Shown piece by piece: positions 35,871 to 45,832 of a stretch of DNA of 64,000 nt (within the stretch, counting starts at the first letter, position 1; each line of letters begins with the position of its first letter). Under the pieces are notes generated by a model, which was not told where the DNA came from, did not search any database, and saw only the letters and a list, made by a program, of their open reading frames with translations. This DNA comes from Pirellulaceae bacterium (lineage in GTDB: Bacteria; Planctomycetota; Planctomycetia; Pirellulales; Pirellulaceae), in the NCBI GenBank assembly GCA_026004775.1, contig BPJU01000002.1, positions 180,435 to 244,434 on the forward strand. The letters are read 5' to 3'. The position numbers and the translations under genes are program-made.

Positions 35871-37787
35871 ATGATTGCCCTACTGGTGGCTGTGGTGCTT
35901 TGGGCTGGTTGTCAAGCCGCGTGGGCTGCCCAAGATAACGCCGGCGTGCAGAAAGTATCTCTTGGCCAATCCGTAAAGGATCGTGCCGGCTTTGCGTGGC
36001 AATGCAAGGCGGCTCGCGATGAGGTGGCTCCCGAGTTTTTCTACTGCCCGACCAGCGGAAAAGCGCCTGAGCAATGGATCCTGCGCAGCGTTGGCCCACT
36101 GCCCAGCAAAGGCTGGTGGCAGTCGCAGCGCGATGTCGAGCCAGGAGAAAACTATCGTTTCCGAGCTCGGTTGGAGACGCATGGCGTCGCTTTCCCTCGG
36201 TTGGCTGCGTTTGTGCGCTTGGAGTGGCTTGGCAGGCATGGCGGGCCGGTTCACTGGGACGAGGCAGCCATCGGGCCATACCATCCTTCAGGAACACCCG
36301 TGCCGGCGACTCCGGAATGGCCCAGGGAACAGGGCGTCGACGACCGGGGCGGGCAATGGTTCGAGGGAGTCTACCGAGCGCCGAAGGAAGCGGAGGCGGT
36401 GCGGATCGAATTGCACCTGGAATGGGCCACAGGCGAAGCGCGGTGGTCGGACATTAGCTGGGAGAAGTGCCCGCCGCCGCCAGAGCGTCGCGTGCGACTG
36501 GCTGCCATACACTATCGGCCCGGCGGCAAGAGCCCACAGGCCAATCGCGAAGAGTTCGCCCCTCTGGTAGCCGAAGCTGCTCGACAAGGTGCCCACCTGG
36601 TAGTCCTCCCGGAAACGCTCACCTTCTACGGTACGGGCTTGTCCTATGTCGAATGTGCCGAACCGATACCCGGAGCCTCAACCGATTATTTTGCACACCT
36701 GGCTCGCCGGCACCGGCTGTACCTGGTGGTGGGGCTGCTCGAACGCGACGGCCCTCTGGTCTACAACGTGGCAGTTCTGATCGGCCCGGATGGGGAACTG
36801 ATCGGCAAGTATCGAAAAGTCTGCTTGCCGCGCGGGGAATTGGAAGGAGGCATTACGCCGGGCGATTCCTATCCGGTCTTTGACACGCCGCTGGGACGCA
36901 TCGGCATGATGATCTGCTACGACGGATTTTTTCCGGAAGTGGCTCGGCGACTTGCGGAGGCAGGAGCCGAAGTGATTGCGTTTCCCGTGTGGGGCTGCAA
37001 TCCGCTGCTCGTGTCGGCTCGAGCCTGTGAAAACCAGGTGTACATCGTCAGCAGCACGTACACGGATGTCAGTCAGAATTGGATGGTAAGCGGCATCTTT
37101 GGACACGACGGCCGACTGTTGGCTCGTGCCGAGAAGTTCGGTTCGGTGGTCGTGGCCGAAGTCGATCTTGCCCAGCGCACCCTGTGGGCCGGTCTGGGCG
37201 ATTTTCGAGCCGAGGTGCACCGGCACCGCCCGCCGTCGGCTCGAGAGTATTTTCAAGCAGCCCGGCAGGCAACCGGGACGGACAGCAACGCTTGGCCGAA
37301 GGCTGTCGAGCCGCACTGGACACCAGTGGCTGAACGCCGGTGGAAGCCCGGGCAAGAGGCGTCTGAATCGTCTAGCCGTGCACCGGCGGAAAAAAGTTCG
37401 TTCCGTATCGCCCCGCGCGAACCGCACGACGCCTTGAACAGTTTTCGGACTCATGACGGCTTTCGTATGGAGCTGGTGGCGGCCGAACCGAATGTGGTCG
37501 ATCCGGTGGCGATGGTCTATGACGAATTCGGCCGAGCCTATGTGGCGGAGATGCGCGATTATCCGTATACCGACAAAACCACCGACGTGCCGTTCCAGGA
37601 ACGACTGCACGATGCACCGCTGGGGCGCATTCGATTGCTGGAGGATCGTGACGGCGACGGGAGCTTGGAAACCAGTACGGTATTTCGCCGACGAGCTTTC
37701 TTGGCCCACGGGACTGGCACTGTGGCAAGGCGGCCTGTTTGTCACGGCTACGCCGGACATCTGGTATTTGAAAGATACGGATGGTGA
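35871..37787 (+). pseudogene. Secreted carbon-nitrogen hydrolase, N-terminal part of a nitrilase-PVC fusion (frameshifted)
   Basis: ATG at 35871 (GGAGG 9 bases upstream) starts a signal peptide, MIALLVAVVLWAGCQAAWA. A jelly-roll-like region (about 25-200) follows, then a nitrilase-fold hydrolase with the full triad: Glu248 (LPETLTF), Lys316 (YRKVCLP) and Cys349 (MICYDG). After a linker, the start of a PVC-type beta-propeller follows in the same frame (FRTHDGFRMELVAAEP, LLEDRDGDG). One extra C at about 37686 then breaks the frame, which ends at 37787. The natural protein would run on to 40380, about 1,500 residues. An exported amidase or nitrilase joined to a cytochrome module is unusual. Confidence 0.8.
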
Positions 37788-40380
37788 CGGGAAGGCCGAT
37801 GTGCGCAAGCGAGTCTACACCGGTTTTCGCAAGTACAACGTGCAAGCGGTCATCAACAACCTCCAGTGGGGTCTGGACCACCGTATCTACGGGGCTGGTT
37901 CGAGCAATGGCGGGATGATCCAGAATCTGGAGAATCCAGAGGAGCCGGCCGTCCGCATGGGAACGCACGATTTTCGGTTTGATCCGAAGACGGGTCGGTT
38001 CGAGCTGTTAAGTGGCGGCGGCCGTTTTGGCCTTGCGTTTGATGATTGGGGGAACCGCTTTATCTGTAATATCCGCAATCCGATCCGCCACGCGGTGTTC
38101 CCGGATGAAGCGGCGCGGCGTAACCAGCGCGTGCCGTTTCCGCCGGGAATCGTGGACGTGGCTGAAGCAGGCGATACCATTCCGGTGTATCGTAGCAGTG
38201 CACCCGAACCGTGGCGCATCGAGAATGCGCGGCGGTTAGCTGAAGATCGTACTGCGGCCAGTCCCAGGAGTGAATCCGTGGCGGCCGGCTACATGACCTC
38301 GGCCTGCGGCTTGACGATCTATCGAGGTTCAGCCTATCCGCCGGAATATTATGGCCAGGCGTTCCTGGGCGAAGTGGCCGGCAATCTCATCCACCGCCAG
38401 CGATTGGTCCCCGACGGTGTGACCTTCCGCAGCCGGCGGATCGACACGCTGGGTGAGTTCGTTACATCGGATGACAACTGGTTCCGCCCGGTGAATTTCG
38501 TCAACGCCCCGGACGGCACTCTCCACGTGTTGGACATGTATCGCGAGACGATTGAACATCCGTGGTCAATTCCCGAAGATCTCAAACAGAAACTGGATCT
38601 GGAAAGTGGCCGTGACCGGGGACGCATCTATCGACTGGCCCCCCCCGGCTTTGTCTATCGACAGCCGATCTGGCCCGGTCGGCTCGACACCGAACAACTG
38701 GTAGCCTTGTTCGAGCATCCGAACGGTTGGCACCGCGATACGGCGTTTCGACTGATTTATGAACGGCAAGACCGGCGCGCGATCGAGCCGCTGCGGGCGT
38801 TGTTGCATCGGCCCGCGCAGAAACAGAAAGACGAACGCGATGCGGTGGCTTGCGTTCTGGCTCTTTGGAGCCTGGAAGGGCTGGGTGCGCTGCAAGAGTC
38901 CGACTTGCTGGCTGCCTATGAACATCCGGACCCGCACGTGCGCGAACATGCGGTGCAGTTGGCAGGCCGACATATGTCGAGCCCGGCGATTTGGGAGCTA
39001 CTTCATCGGGCGATCGAAGATAAGGCTATTCGCGTGGCCTACCAGGCCGTGTTGGCGGCCGGCGGGTTGCCCGAGCAAGAGCGGTGGCTTGTGGTATGCC
39101 GCGCCATCGAGCAACCTCACACGGACCGCTGGTGGCACTATGCCATTCTGAGCACCGCCCATGGGCAGGAAATGTCGTTGTTCCGGAAGCTCGTTCGAGA
39201 AAACCTCGTTCGAGAACACATTCACGCATCGAACTGTGTCGAAGGGCAGGATTTCGTCTGGATGCTGGCAGAATGTGTGGCGGCGGCAGGCTCAAGTGAT
39301 GAAATCGCCGCAGTCGTCAGGCAACTCATATCGGGAGCTGAAACCGGTGGATTGCGCGAGCCGAGTTGGCACTTGCTGGCTGCCTTGGACAGCGGAGCGC
39401 GTCGCCGGGGCCGCCGCCTCGTCGACCTGGTATCCGATGCGGAGGTCAAGCAGCAACTGACCCGAGTGGCCCGGCAGGCTGTGGCGATCGCCGGGAGCGC
39501 TCAACAGCCGCTTGCCGTGCGCGTGGCGGCGCTGCATCTAGCCAGCCAGCTTGCGTGGCCAGAGGTGCAGCCGTTGTTTGCCAGACTGGTGTCGGCGGCC
39601 GAGCCATCGCAACTGGAGGGCACTGCCCTGCGGCTTGCACTGGGTTCGGCCGAGCCGAATGCCGTGCAGTGTGTCATCGACCAGTACCGCAGGCTTTCGC
39701 CTGCGGCGCGCAGTGAGGCGCTTTCCTTGTTGGTAGCGCGACCCGCGTCGGCCTCGCGGTTGCTCGACGCGTTGGAAGATGGACGTGTCCCAGTGGCCGA
39801 CCTTTCGCCGGGACAGGCCGGCGTGTTGGTCCGGTCGCGTGACCCAAGCGTGCAAGAGCGAGCGCGCCGGGTACTGCAAGCGCCCCCAAGCGACCGCCAA
39901 GAGGTGGTTCGGCAGTATCGCCACCAGGTCGCGGCATTGGGGGATGCGCGGGCAGGCCGCGAAGTCTTCGCCCAGAGCTGCTCGTCCTGTCACCGATTAC
40001 ACGGTTTGGGGAGCGATGTCGGCCCGCCGCTGGAAACGGTGCTGCATCGTTCGATTGACGAACTCCTGGTGGCCATTCTGGATCCGAGCCGCGAGGTTGC
40101 GCCCAACTATCAGGAATACCTGGCAGTGCTTCGGGATGGCCGAACCGTTACCGGAATCATGGCGGAGGAAAGCCCCTCGGCGATTACACTTCGCCGTGCC
40201 GGCCAACAGCAAGAGACCCTCGCACGCAGCGACATAGAAGAACTGTTTTCCACGGGCAAGTCGCTGATGCCCGAGGGGCTGGAGCGCAACATCAGTCCCC
40301 AACAGATGGCCGACCTGCTGGCCTTCTTGAAACGACCGGAGTGGCACACGGCTGAGGAATCATCGGCTGGCCACCGGTAG
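37687..40380 (+). pseudogene. PVC-type haem-binding protein, C-terminal part of the nitrilase fusion
   Basis: This part continues the preceding protein one frame over from 37687. It opens with FADELSWPTGLALWQGGLF and TDGDGKADVRKRVYTGF, typical of the planctomycete PVC-type propeller, then HEAT-like helical repeats, then a cytochrome c domain with the haem site CSSCH near 39990. The closing IRHxxPxxxP-type tail is replaced by SPQQMADLLAFLKR. Such proteins are thought to be periplasmic dehydrogenases passing electrons to haem. The frame is open back to 37453, but those codons are the wrong frame. It has no start of its own. Confidence 0.8.
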
Positions 40381-40431
40381 GGGAGGCCCTGATTGAGCTG
40401 ACAAAATCCGCAAATTGCGCAGGTTTTACGC

Positions 40432-40460
40432 TTGACGTGCCGCCATCCAACTGCCACAAT
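40432..40460 (+). promoter_or_regulatory. Candidate promoter of the beta-helix protein gene
   Basis: TTGACG (40432-40437) and CACAAT (40455-40460) are separated by 17 bases. The -35 box is strong and the -10 box moderate. It would start transcription about 50 bases before the ATG at 40520. Confidence 0.35.
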
Positions 40461-40519
40461 CCCTACCGCTGCGAACGGCTGCGGGTGCATGTGCCGCGCA
40501 ACGGGATGGCTCAACGGCT

Positions 40520-41485
40520 ATGAAGGCTCAAAGCAATTGCGCCGTGGGATGTACGGTATTGGTTTGGTTGGCCGGCATATGGTTGGCCGCCACGGACACG
40601 GCTCCGGCGTGGGCGCGGGACATTTATGTGAACAACGAGTCGGGTGATGACCGCAACGACGGTTTGGCACAAACCAATGTGGCTCCCGGACGCGGGCCGT
40701 TTCGCACGATCCGCCGGGCTTTGGCGGCCGCTCGGGCCGGCGACCATATTCATGTGGCCGCCACCGGCACGCCGTATCACGAGAGTATCACGCTTCAGGC
40801 CGGCCGCCACAGCGGCGTAGCCTCGCGACCGTTCGTGCTGGAGGGCAACGGCGCTATTCTGGACGGAAGCCAGCCCGTGCCCCCCGATGCCTGGGAGGGA
40901 GTTGGCCCCTCGCTGTTTCGATTCCGTAGTGAAACCAAATCCACGCACGTGTTGTTCCTGGATGGCATCCCGGCCACACGGCGTCGAGTCCCACCCGGCA
41001 GCGGGGCGCCGCCGGAACTTCAACCTCTCGAATGGTGCTTGTTCGACGGCCATGTCTATTTCCGCACCGAGCCGGGCAAGCTGCCTTGGGCATACAACTT
41101 GTCCCATACCGTGTTGCCCGTCGGGATTACTCTGTATGAAGTGCGGCACGCAATCGTACGCGATTTCGTGGTGCAAGGATTCGCGCTGGATGGAGTCAAT
41201 GCCCATGACGGAGTCACATCCGTCTCCCTGGTAGGACTGACGTGCCGCGGTAACGGACGCTCCGGTGTTTCCGTAGGTGGTGCTTCGCGAGTGGTCATCG
41301 AAGCATGCCTGTTGGGCGACAACGCCGAAGCGCAGCTCCGCACCGAAGGTTTCAGCCACACGCGGCTGGTGAACTGCGATCTTATCGACCACCCGGCGGC
41401 ACCGGCTATCGACCGGCAAGGCGGAGAAGTCATTCAAGAGATGCGTACGGTACGTGCCGTGTCGGCGGAAGCGGCACCCCGCTAG
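40520..41485 (+). CDS. Secreted right-handed beta-helix protein
   Basis: This 321-residue protein starts with a signal peptide (CTVLVWLAGIWLAATDTAPAWA). It continues with the usual opening of pectate-lyase-like helices: DIYVNNESGDDRNDG then GPFRTIRRALAAARAGDHIHV. Later rungs are regularly spaced (AIVRDFVVQGFALDGVNAHDG, VSLVGLTCRGNGRSGVSVGG, RVVIEACLLGDN). Such proteins bind or cleave polysaccharides; no catalytic residues stand out, so a binding role is equally possible. It is shorter than most lyases of this fold. Confidence 0.8.
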   Translation: MKAQSNCAVGCTVLVWLAGIWLAATDTAPAWARDIYVNNESGDDRNDGLAQTNVAPGRGPFRTIRRALAAARAGDHIHVAATGTPYHESITLQAGRHSGVASRPFVLEGNGAILDGSQPVPPDAWEGVGPSLFRFRSETKSTHVLFLDGIPATRRRVPPGSGAPPELQPLEWCLFDGHVYFRTEPGKLPWAYNLSHTVLPVGITLYEVRHAIVRDFVVQGFALDGVNAHDGVTSVSLVGLTCRGNGRSGVSVGGASRVVIEACLLGDNAEAQLRTEGFSHTRLVNCDLIDHPAAPAIDRQGGEVIQEMRTVRAVSAEAAPR

Positions 41486-41511
41486 TCCTGCCCTACACCG
41501 TGCCCTTCGCG

Positions 41512-42075
41512 TCACCCAACCGTCGCAACATCCGCTACGCGATACAGTGTCCGCACAGGGCGAAATCCAAATCGCTCGTATAATCGGACGGCACCAGTGT
41601 TTTGCACGGTCACCTCCAGGTAGGCCTCCTTCAGCCCCGCCTGCCAGAATCCGCACAAGGCTTCGAACAATAGACGCGTCCCTAAACCGCGCCCCCGATG
41701 GGCCGGCGTCACACCCAAATTCTGGATCGCACCACACTCTTGCCCGTCGGCTATTCCTTGCACCGTCCCACACGGTTGCCAGCCGTGGTGCGGATCGTAA
41801 TGCTCGGCCAGCCACGTCGCCTGAGGGACGAAGTTCCAGCGACTGCAAATGTCCTGCATCAAACGGCGACACCCATCGCGGTTTCCCAGACAGGGAAACA
41901 CATGCGCGTCCAACTCGTACTGAAAGCTCAAAAACTTTACCTCGGCATGCTTGGCCCACAGCGGCTCCGACCACGCGACCAACCGGTATCCTTCTGCCAG
42001 AGGTGGTACATTGCGCCGCACGACGTCCGTCAAGTCGATCTGCATCCGGTATCGCTTGAAATAAGTAATACCCAT
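41512..42075 (-). CDS. GNAT family N-acetyltransferase
   Basis: This 187-residue protein has the GNAT acetyl-CoA motif A, QNLGVTPAHRGRGLGTRLL (about residues 119-137), preceded by a strand, and the motif B segment NTGAVRLYERFGF (about 159-171). The N-terminal half is a variable substrate-binding region. The acceptor is unknown. ATG at 42045 (MQIDLTDVV) is an alternative start, since neither site has a strong ribosome signal. It is convergent with the beta-helix gene. Confidence 0.85.
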   Translation of the reverse strand: MGITYFKRYRMQIDLTDVVRRNVPPLAEGYRLVAWSEPLWAKHAEVKFLSFQYELDAHVFPCLGNRDGCRRLMQDICSRWNFVPQATWLAEHYDPHHGWQPCGTVQGIADGQECGAIQNLGVTPAHRGRGLGTRLLFEALCGFWQAGLKEAYLEVTVQNTGAVRLYERFGFRPVRTLYRVADVATVG

Positions 42076-42440
42076 AATTTGCCCAGTAATCTGCCCTGCC
42101 CTGTCGCTTTTGGGGCACCAAGACCTCTGCTCGGAACGCCATTTTTCAAGTTTACCCCGCCACTAGAGGAATCCCAAGAGTTTCGTCTGCCTATTTGTAA
42201 CGATGCTTGGCGTGTAGCCGCCGCACCGAGCCGACCGGCGGTGCCGTGCTTTGCCGGCGCCCAACGCCGGAAATCCACCGGTGTTGCGTGGTTTTGATTC
42301 ATACAATAAAATTATTTGGTTGCTCAAAATGTAGCTGAGGACACCTGTGCCGGCGGCAGGCATGCGGATGAGCGGCGGGTGTTGGCCGCTCGGCGATGGC
42401 CGGCCGAGGTTGCCGCCAGGCGGAGGGCTTAAAGGAAGAT
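42076..42440. other. Intergenic region upstream of the metal transporter operon
   Basis: This 365-base gap contains an AT-rich segment at about 42290-42335 inside GC-rich DNA. Within it TTGCGT (42284-42289) and TAAAAT (42307-42312) are 17 bases apart and could be the operon promoter. TTTTGA and TCAAAA flank the AT-rich core and might form an operator, but the arms are short. No gene is visible. Confidence 0.35.
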
Positions 42441-43475
42441 ATGACCAAGATGAATCGTTCAATGGACTTGGCTTGGTGCTGTATCGCGGCTTTTCTTTGC
42501 GCGATGCTATCCGGTTGTGGTAACACTCCTGGTGCGGCAACGGTTCCCAAAAATGCGCCGGCCTCAGGGCTGTGGCAAGTTGTAGCCACCACAGGCATGG
42601 TGGCTGACCTGGTGCGGCAGGTAGGTGAGGGCCGTGTGAAGGTGGAGAGTTTAATGGGTGAAGGGGTGGATCCTCACCTGTACAAGCCGACGGTGCGGGA
42701 TGTGAAACTGTTGGAAAGCGCTGACCTGGTCTTTTACAACGGATTGATGTTGGAAGGCCGTATGCAGGACGTGCTTCAGCGGCTGCAAGCGTCCGGGCGT
42801 CCTGTTTTTGCCGTGACCGATGGAATCCCGCGAGACCGGTTGATCGCTCCTGAAGGTTTTGCGGGCCATTACGACCCGCACGTCTGGATGGATGTGGGCA
42901 TGTGGAGTCTATGCGTGGACTATGTAGCTGAATGCCTGGAAAGGGTGGATCCGCAGGCGAGGGATGTTTATCGAGCCAATGCGGCTCGATACAAGGCGGA
43001 GCTGGAGGAACTGGACGAATATGTGCGGCGGGTGATCGGGTCGATTCCCGAGCCGCATCGCGTGCTGGTGACGGCTCATGATGCGTTCCACTACTTCTCG
43101 CGGGCCTACCAGATTCCGGTACGGGCTCCCCAGGGCATCAGTACCGAAACGGAGCCGGGAGTGAAAGATATCAACGATTTGGTACAGTTTTTGGTTGACA
43201 GGCGCATACGGGCCATTTTTGTGGAGACCAGTGTACCGGAGGCCAACGTGCGGGCGGTGTTGGAAGGCGCGGCCCGGTTGGGTTGGCGCGTGCAGGTGGG
43301 CGGGGCCTTGTTTTCGGACGCCATGGGGCCTCCGGGGACCTACGAAGGTACATATATCGGTATGCTTGACCACAATGCCACGGTGATCGCTCGCGCCTTG
43401 GGTGGGCAAGCTCCGCCAAGAGGTATGAAGGGACGGCTGAGCGTGGGAGAATCTGGCAAGGCCGGTGGACGATGA
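42441..43475 (+). CDS. Zn/Mn-type ABC transporter, substrate-binding lipoprotein (ZnuA/TroA/MntC-like)
   Basis: ATG at 42441, with AAAGGA just upstream, gives 344 residues. A lipoprotein signal ends in LSGC (Cys26 lipidated). The cluster A-I substrate-binding fold shows [18 protein letters not shown] and the His-containing metal ligands [16 protein letters not shown] and TAHDAFHYF, plus DINDLVQFL near the second half. There is no His-rich loop between the lobes, which is more typical of Mn binders than of ZnuA. It captures the metal at the membrane and hands it to the permeases. The stop overlaps the ATPase start by 4 bases (ATGA). Confidence 0.9.
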   Translation: MTKMNRSMDLAWCCIAAFLCAMLSGCGNTPGAATVPKNAPASGLWQVVATTGMVADLVRQVGEGRVKVESLMGEGVDPHLYKPTVRDVKLLESADLVFYNGLMLEGRMQDVLQRLQASGRPVFAVTDGIPRDRLIAPEGFAGHYDPHVWMDVGMWSLCVDYVAECLERVDPQARDVYRANAARYKAELEELDEYVRRVIGSIPEPHRVLVTAHDAFHYFSRAYQIPVRAPQGISTETEPGVKDINDLVQFLVDRRIRAIFVETSVPEANVRAVLEGAARLGWRVQVGGALFSDAMGPPGTYEGTYIGMLDHNATVIARALGGQAPPRGMKGRLSVGESGKAGGR

Positions 43476-44269
43476 ACGCGGAAAATGGTAGCGGGAAGGA
43501 ATCCGCCTCGCCTCTTGTGATCCGAGACTTGACGGTAGCTTATCACCGCAAGCCGGTCATCTGGGATATCGACTATGAAGCTCCGGCCGGCAGGCTGATT
43601 GCCATTGTCGGGCCGAACGGGGCAGGCAAGAGTACTTTGCTTGCGGCGTGCCTGGATCTGGTGCCCCGTGTGTCGGGGGAGATTTTAGTATTCGGCCAGC
43701 CGTTTCGCCGGCAGCGCGGGCGAGTCGGTTACGTGCCGCAACGAGAATCGGTCGACTGGGATTTTCCCGTAAGTGCCTTGGACGTGGTCGCCATGGGTTT
43801 GTATCGGCGGATCGGCTGGTGCCGGCCCGTGACGGCTCGTTACCGAAAACTGGCTCTGGAAGCTCTGGACCGCGTCGGTATGGCTCATCTGGCTCATCGG
43901 CAGATCCGGCAACTGTCCGGAGGCCAGCAACAGCGTGTTTTTCTGGCACGTGCCTTGGTCCAAGAGGCGGACCTTTATTTGATGGACGAACCGTTTGCCG
44001 GGGTGGATGCCGCCACCGAGCGCGCGATTGTCGAGTTGCTACGCAACATGCGGGCCGCAGGAAAGACAGTGCTGGCCGTACACCATGACCTCCAGACCGT
44101 TGCTGAGTACTTCGATGATGTGGTGCTTTTGAACATGCGGCTGATTGCCGCCGGACCAGTCGAGCAGGTTTTCACGATCGACAACTTGCGCCGGACCTAC
44201 GGCGGGAAACTTGCGCTACTGGACCGTGTGGGCCACCGCATGTCGATGGACGTACAACTGGAACGATGA
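43472..44269 (+). CDS. Zn/Mn-type ABC transporter, ATP-binding protein
   Basis: This 265-residue ATPase has Walker [11 protein letters not shown]-loop [12 protein letters not shown], signature LSGGQQQR, Walker B LYLMDEP and switch His in AVHHD. The VPQ...VDWDFP context is typical of the manganese/zinc transporter branch. Gene overlaps of 4 bases on both sides place it firmly in one operon with the binding protein and the first permease. Confidence 0.93.
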   Translation: MNAENGSGKESASPLVIRDLTVAYHRKPVIWDIDYEAPAGRLIAIVGPNGAGKSTLLAACLDLVPRVSGEILVFGQPFRRQRGRVGYVPQRESVDWDFPVSALDVVAMGLYRRIGWCRPVTARYRKLALEALDRVGMAHLAHRQIRQLSGGQQQRVFLARALVQEADLYLMDEPFAGVDAATERAIVELLRNMRAAGKTVLAVHHDLQTVAEYFDDVVLLNMRLIAAGPVEQVFTIDNLRRTYGGKLALLDRVGHRMSMDVQLER

Positions 44270-45816
44270 ACTGTCCGAAAAGAGGTACGATGAGCCGATC
44301 TGGATCGCCGGCAACGGGGTTCGAACGTAACCGGCTTTTGGGGTCGGCGGCCATCTGCGCTGTGGTGGGGGTCTTGTCGTGGGCCGCTTGGATCCCGTTA
44401 GCGGAAGGCGCCGGCCCATTGCAGGAAACGGGAAACTCGCAATCGAGCGGGGTGGGTGGCAGCACCTCGCCGTTCTGGGGCAGCCATGGGCTGGCCTTTG
44501 ATTACAACACGCTGGTTGTCTGGTCGGGAGCGGTGGCATTGGGAGCCGGCGGGGGAGTGGTGGGTGTTTTCTTGTTGTTGCGCAAGCAGGCGTTATTGGG
44601 AGACGTGGTGAGCCACGCGGCGCTTCCGGGCGTCGGCTTGGCGTTCTTGGTGCTGGAGTTGGTTCGAGCGGGCAGCGGGAAGTGGGTGCCGGGGTTATTG
44701 CTGGGGGCGGCGCTGGCCGGGTTCACGGGCATTGCCGCCAGCACACTGCTTCGCCGCGGGACGCGGCTCAAGGACGACGCGGTGCTGGCCGTGGTGCTCA
44801 GCGTCTATTTCGGTTTGGGGATCGTGTTGCTGACGATTGTCCAGCGTTTGCCCGGCGGCAACCAGGCAGGACTGCCCCACTTCATCTATGGCAAGGCGGC
44901 GGCTCTGCGGATGAGTGACGTTCAAGTGATCTCCGCAGTCGTCACCCTGGCGGTACTGGTGTGCCTGTTGTTGTTCAAAGAGTTGCGGCTGCTGGCATTC
45001 GATGAGCGTTTTGCCGCGGCTCAGGGTTGGCCGGTGGTGGCACTGGACCTGGTGCTGAAAGTGCTGGTGGTGGCGATTGCGGTGGTGGGGCTTCAGGGGG
45101 TTGGGCTGTTATTGGTAGTGGCGGTTCTGATCGTGCCGCCGGCCGCGGCGCGTTTCTGGACCGAACGTCTTGACCGGATGGTGGCTATTTCGGCCGCGTT
45201 CGGAGCCTTAGCCGGGCTGGCCGGTGTAGCCATCAGCGCCAGTTGGCCTCGGGTTGCCACCGGTGCCACGATCGCGCTGTGCGACAGCGTTTTGTTTGCC
45301 CTGAGCATGGCGTTGGGCGTTGAACGCGGACTACTGCGCCGCTGGTGGCACTTGTACGCCGCGCGACGGCGGCAAGATGAACACCATTTGTTGCGAGCCT
45401 GCTACGAACTGTTGGCCGGTGAACGAGGGGGAGTAGCCCCGCAAGAGTTGTGTGATGGCGTCGTGCGGGTGGACGGCCTGGTGCGTTGGCGGGGATGGTC
45501 GCCGCAGAAACTGCGACGACTGCTGGAGCGTGGCCAGCGCCGCGGCTGGATCAGGCCCGACCCGCAGGGCTGGCGGCTGACCCCGGCCGGCGCGGCCGAG
45601 GCATGCCGGCACGTGCGCAATCATCGCCTGTGGGAGCTGTATCTTGTCAAACATGCCGACGTGGCGATCGACCTGGCTGACCGCCGGGCGGACGACATCG
45701 AACATGTGTTGGATCCGGAGTTGGTCGCCATGCTGGAAGAAGAACTGGAGACGGGAGGCGGGCTACCTTCCAGCCCGCATCGGGTGGCGACCGAGCCGAC
45801 GTCGGCGACCGGGTGA
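44266..45816 (+). CDS. Zn/Mn-type ABC permease fused to a DtxR-like metal-sensing domain (1)
   Basis: This 516-residue protein has an ABC-3 family permease with about eight or nine membrane segments (residues about 20-360), including [23 protein letters not shown]. From about residue 365 it changes to a cytoplasmic DtxR/MntR-like region: a winged helix (about 370-440) and a dimerisation/metal domain from about 449 ([25 protein letters not shown]) with conserved His and Glu ligands. A membrane-bound metal sensor could gate transport or bind DNA at the membrane. The start overlaps the ATPase stop (ATGA). No separate regulator is visible. Confidence 0.88.
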   Translation: MNCPKRGTMSRSGSPATGFERNRLLGSAAICAVVGVLSWAAWIPLAEGAGPLQETGNSQSSGVGGSTSPFWGSHGLAFDYNTLVVWSGAVALGAGGGVVGVFLLLRKQALLGDVVSHAALPGVGLAFLVLELVRAGSGKWVPGLLLGAALAGFTGIAASTLLRRGTRLKDDAVLAVVLSVYFGLGIVLLTIVQRLPGGNQAGLPHFIYGKAAALRMSDVQVISAVVTLAVLVCLLLFKELRLLAFDERFAAAQGWPVVALDLVLKVLVVAIAVVGLQGVGLLLVVAVLIVPPAAARFWTERLDRMVAISAAFGALAGLAGVAISASWPRVATGATIALCDSVLFALSMALGVERGLLRRWWHLYAARRRQDEHHLLRACYELLAGERGGVAPQELCDGVVRVDGLVRWRGWSPQKLRRLLERGQRRGWIRPDPQGWRLTPAGAAEACRHVRNHRLWELYLVKHADVAIDLADRRADDIEHVLDPELVAMLEEELETGGGLPSSPHRVATEPTSATG

Positions 45817-45832
45817 GCGGAGCTTGGATGGT

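Noticed and set aside
36678-37808. A 376-codon minus-strand frame opposite the nitrilase
   Set aside because: Shadow of the nitrilase coding strand; no motifs.
40511-42142. A 543-codon minus-strand open frame opposite the beta-helix gene
   Set aside because: Composition is Arg/Ala/Gly-rich without structure; the opposite strand has a signal peptide and regular beta-helix rungs, and a GNAT gene lies within its other end.
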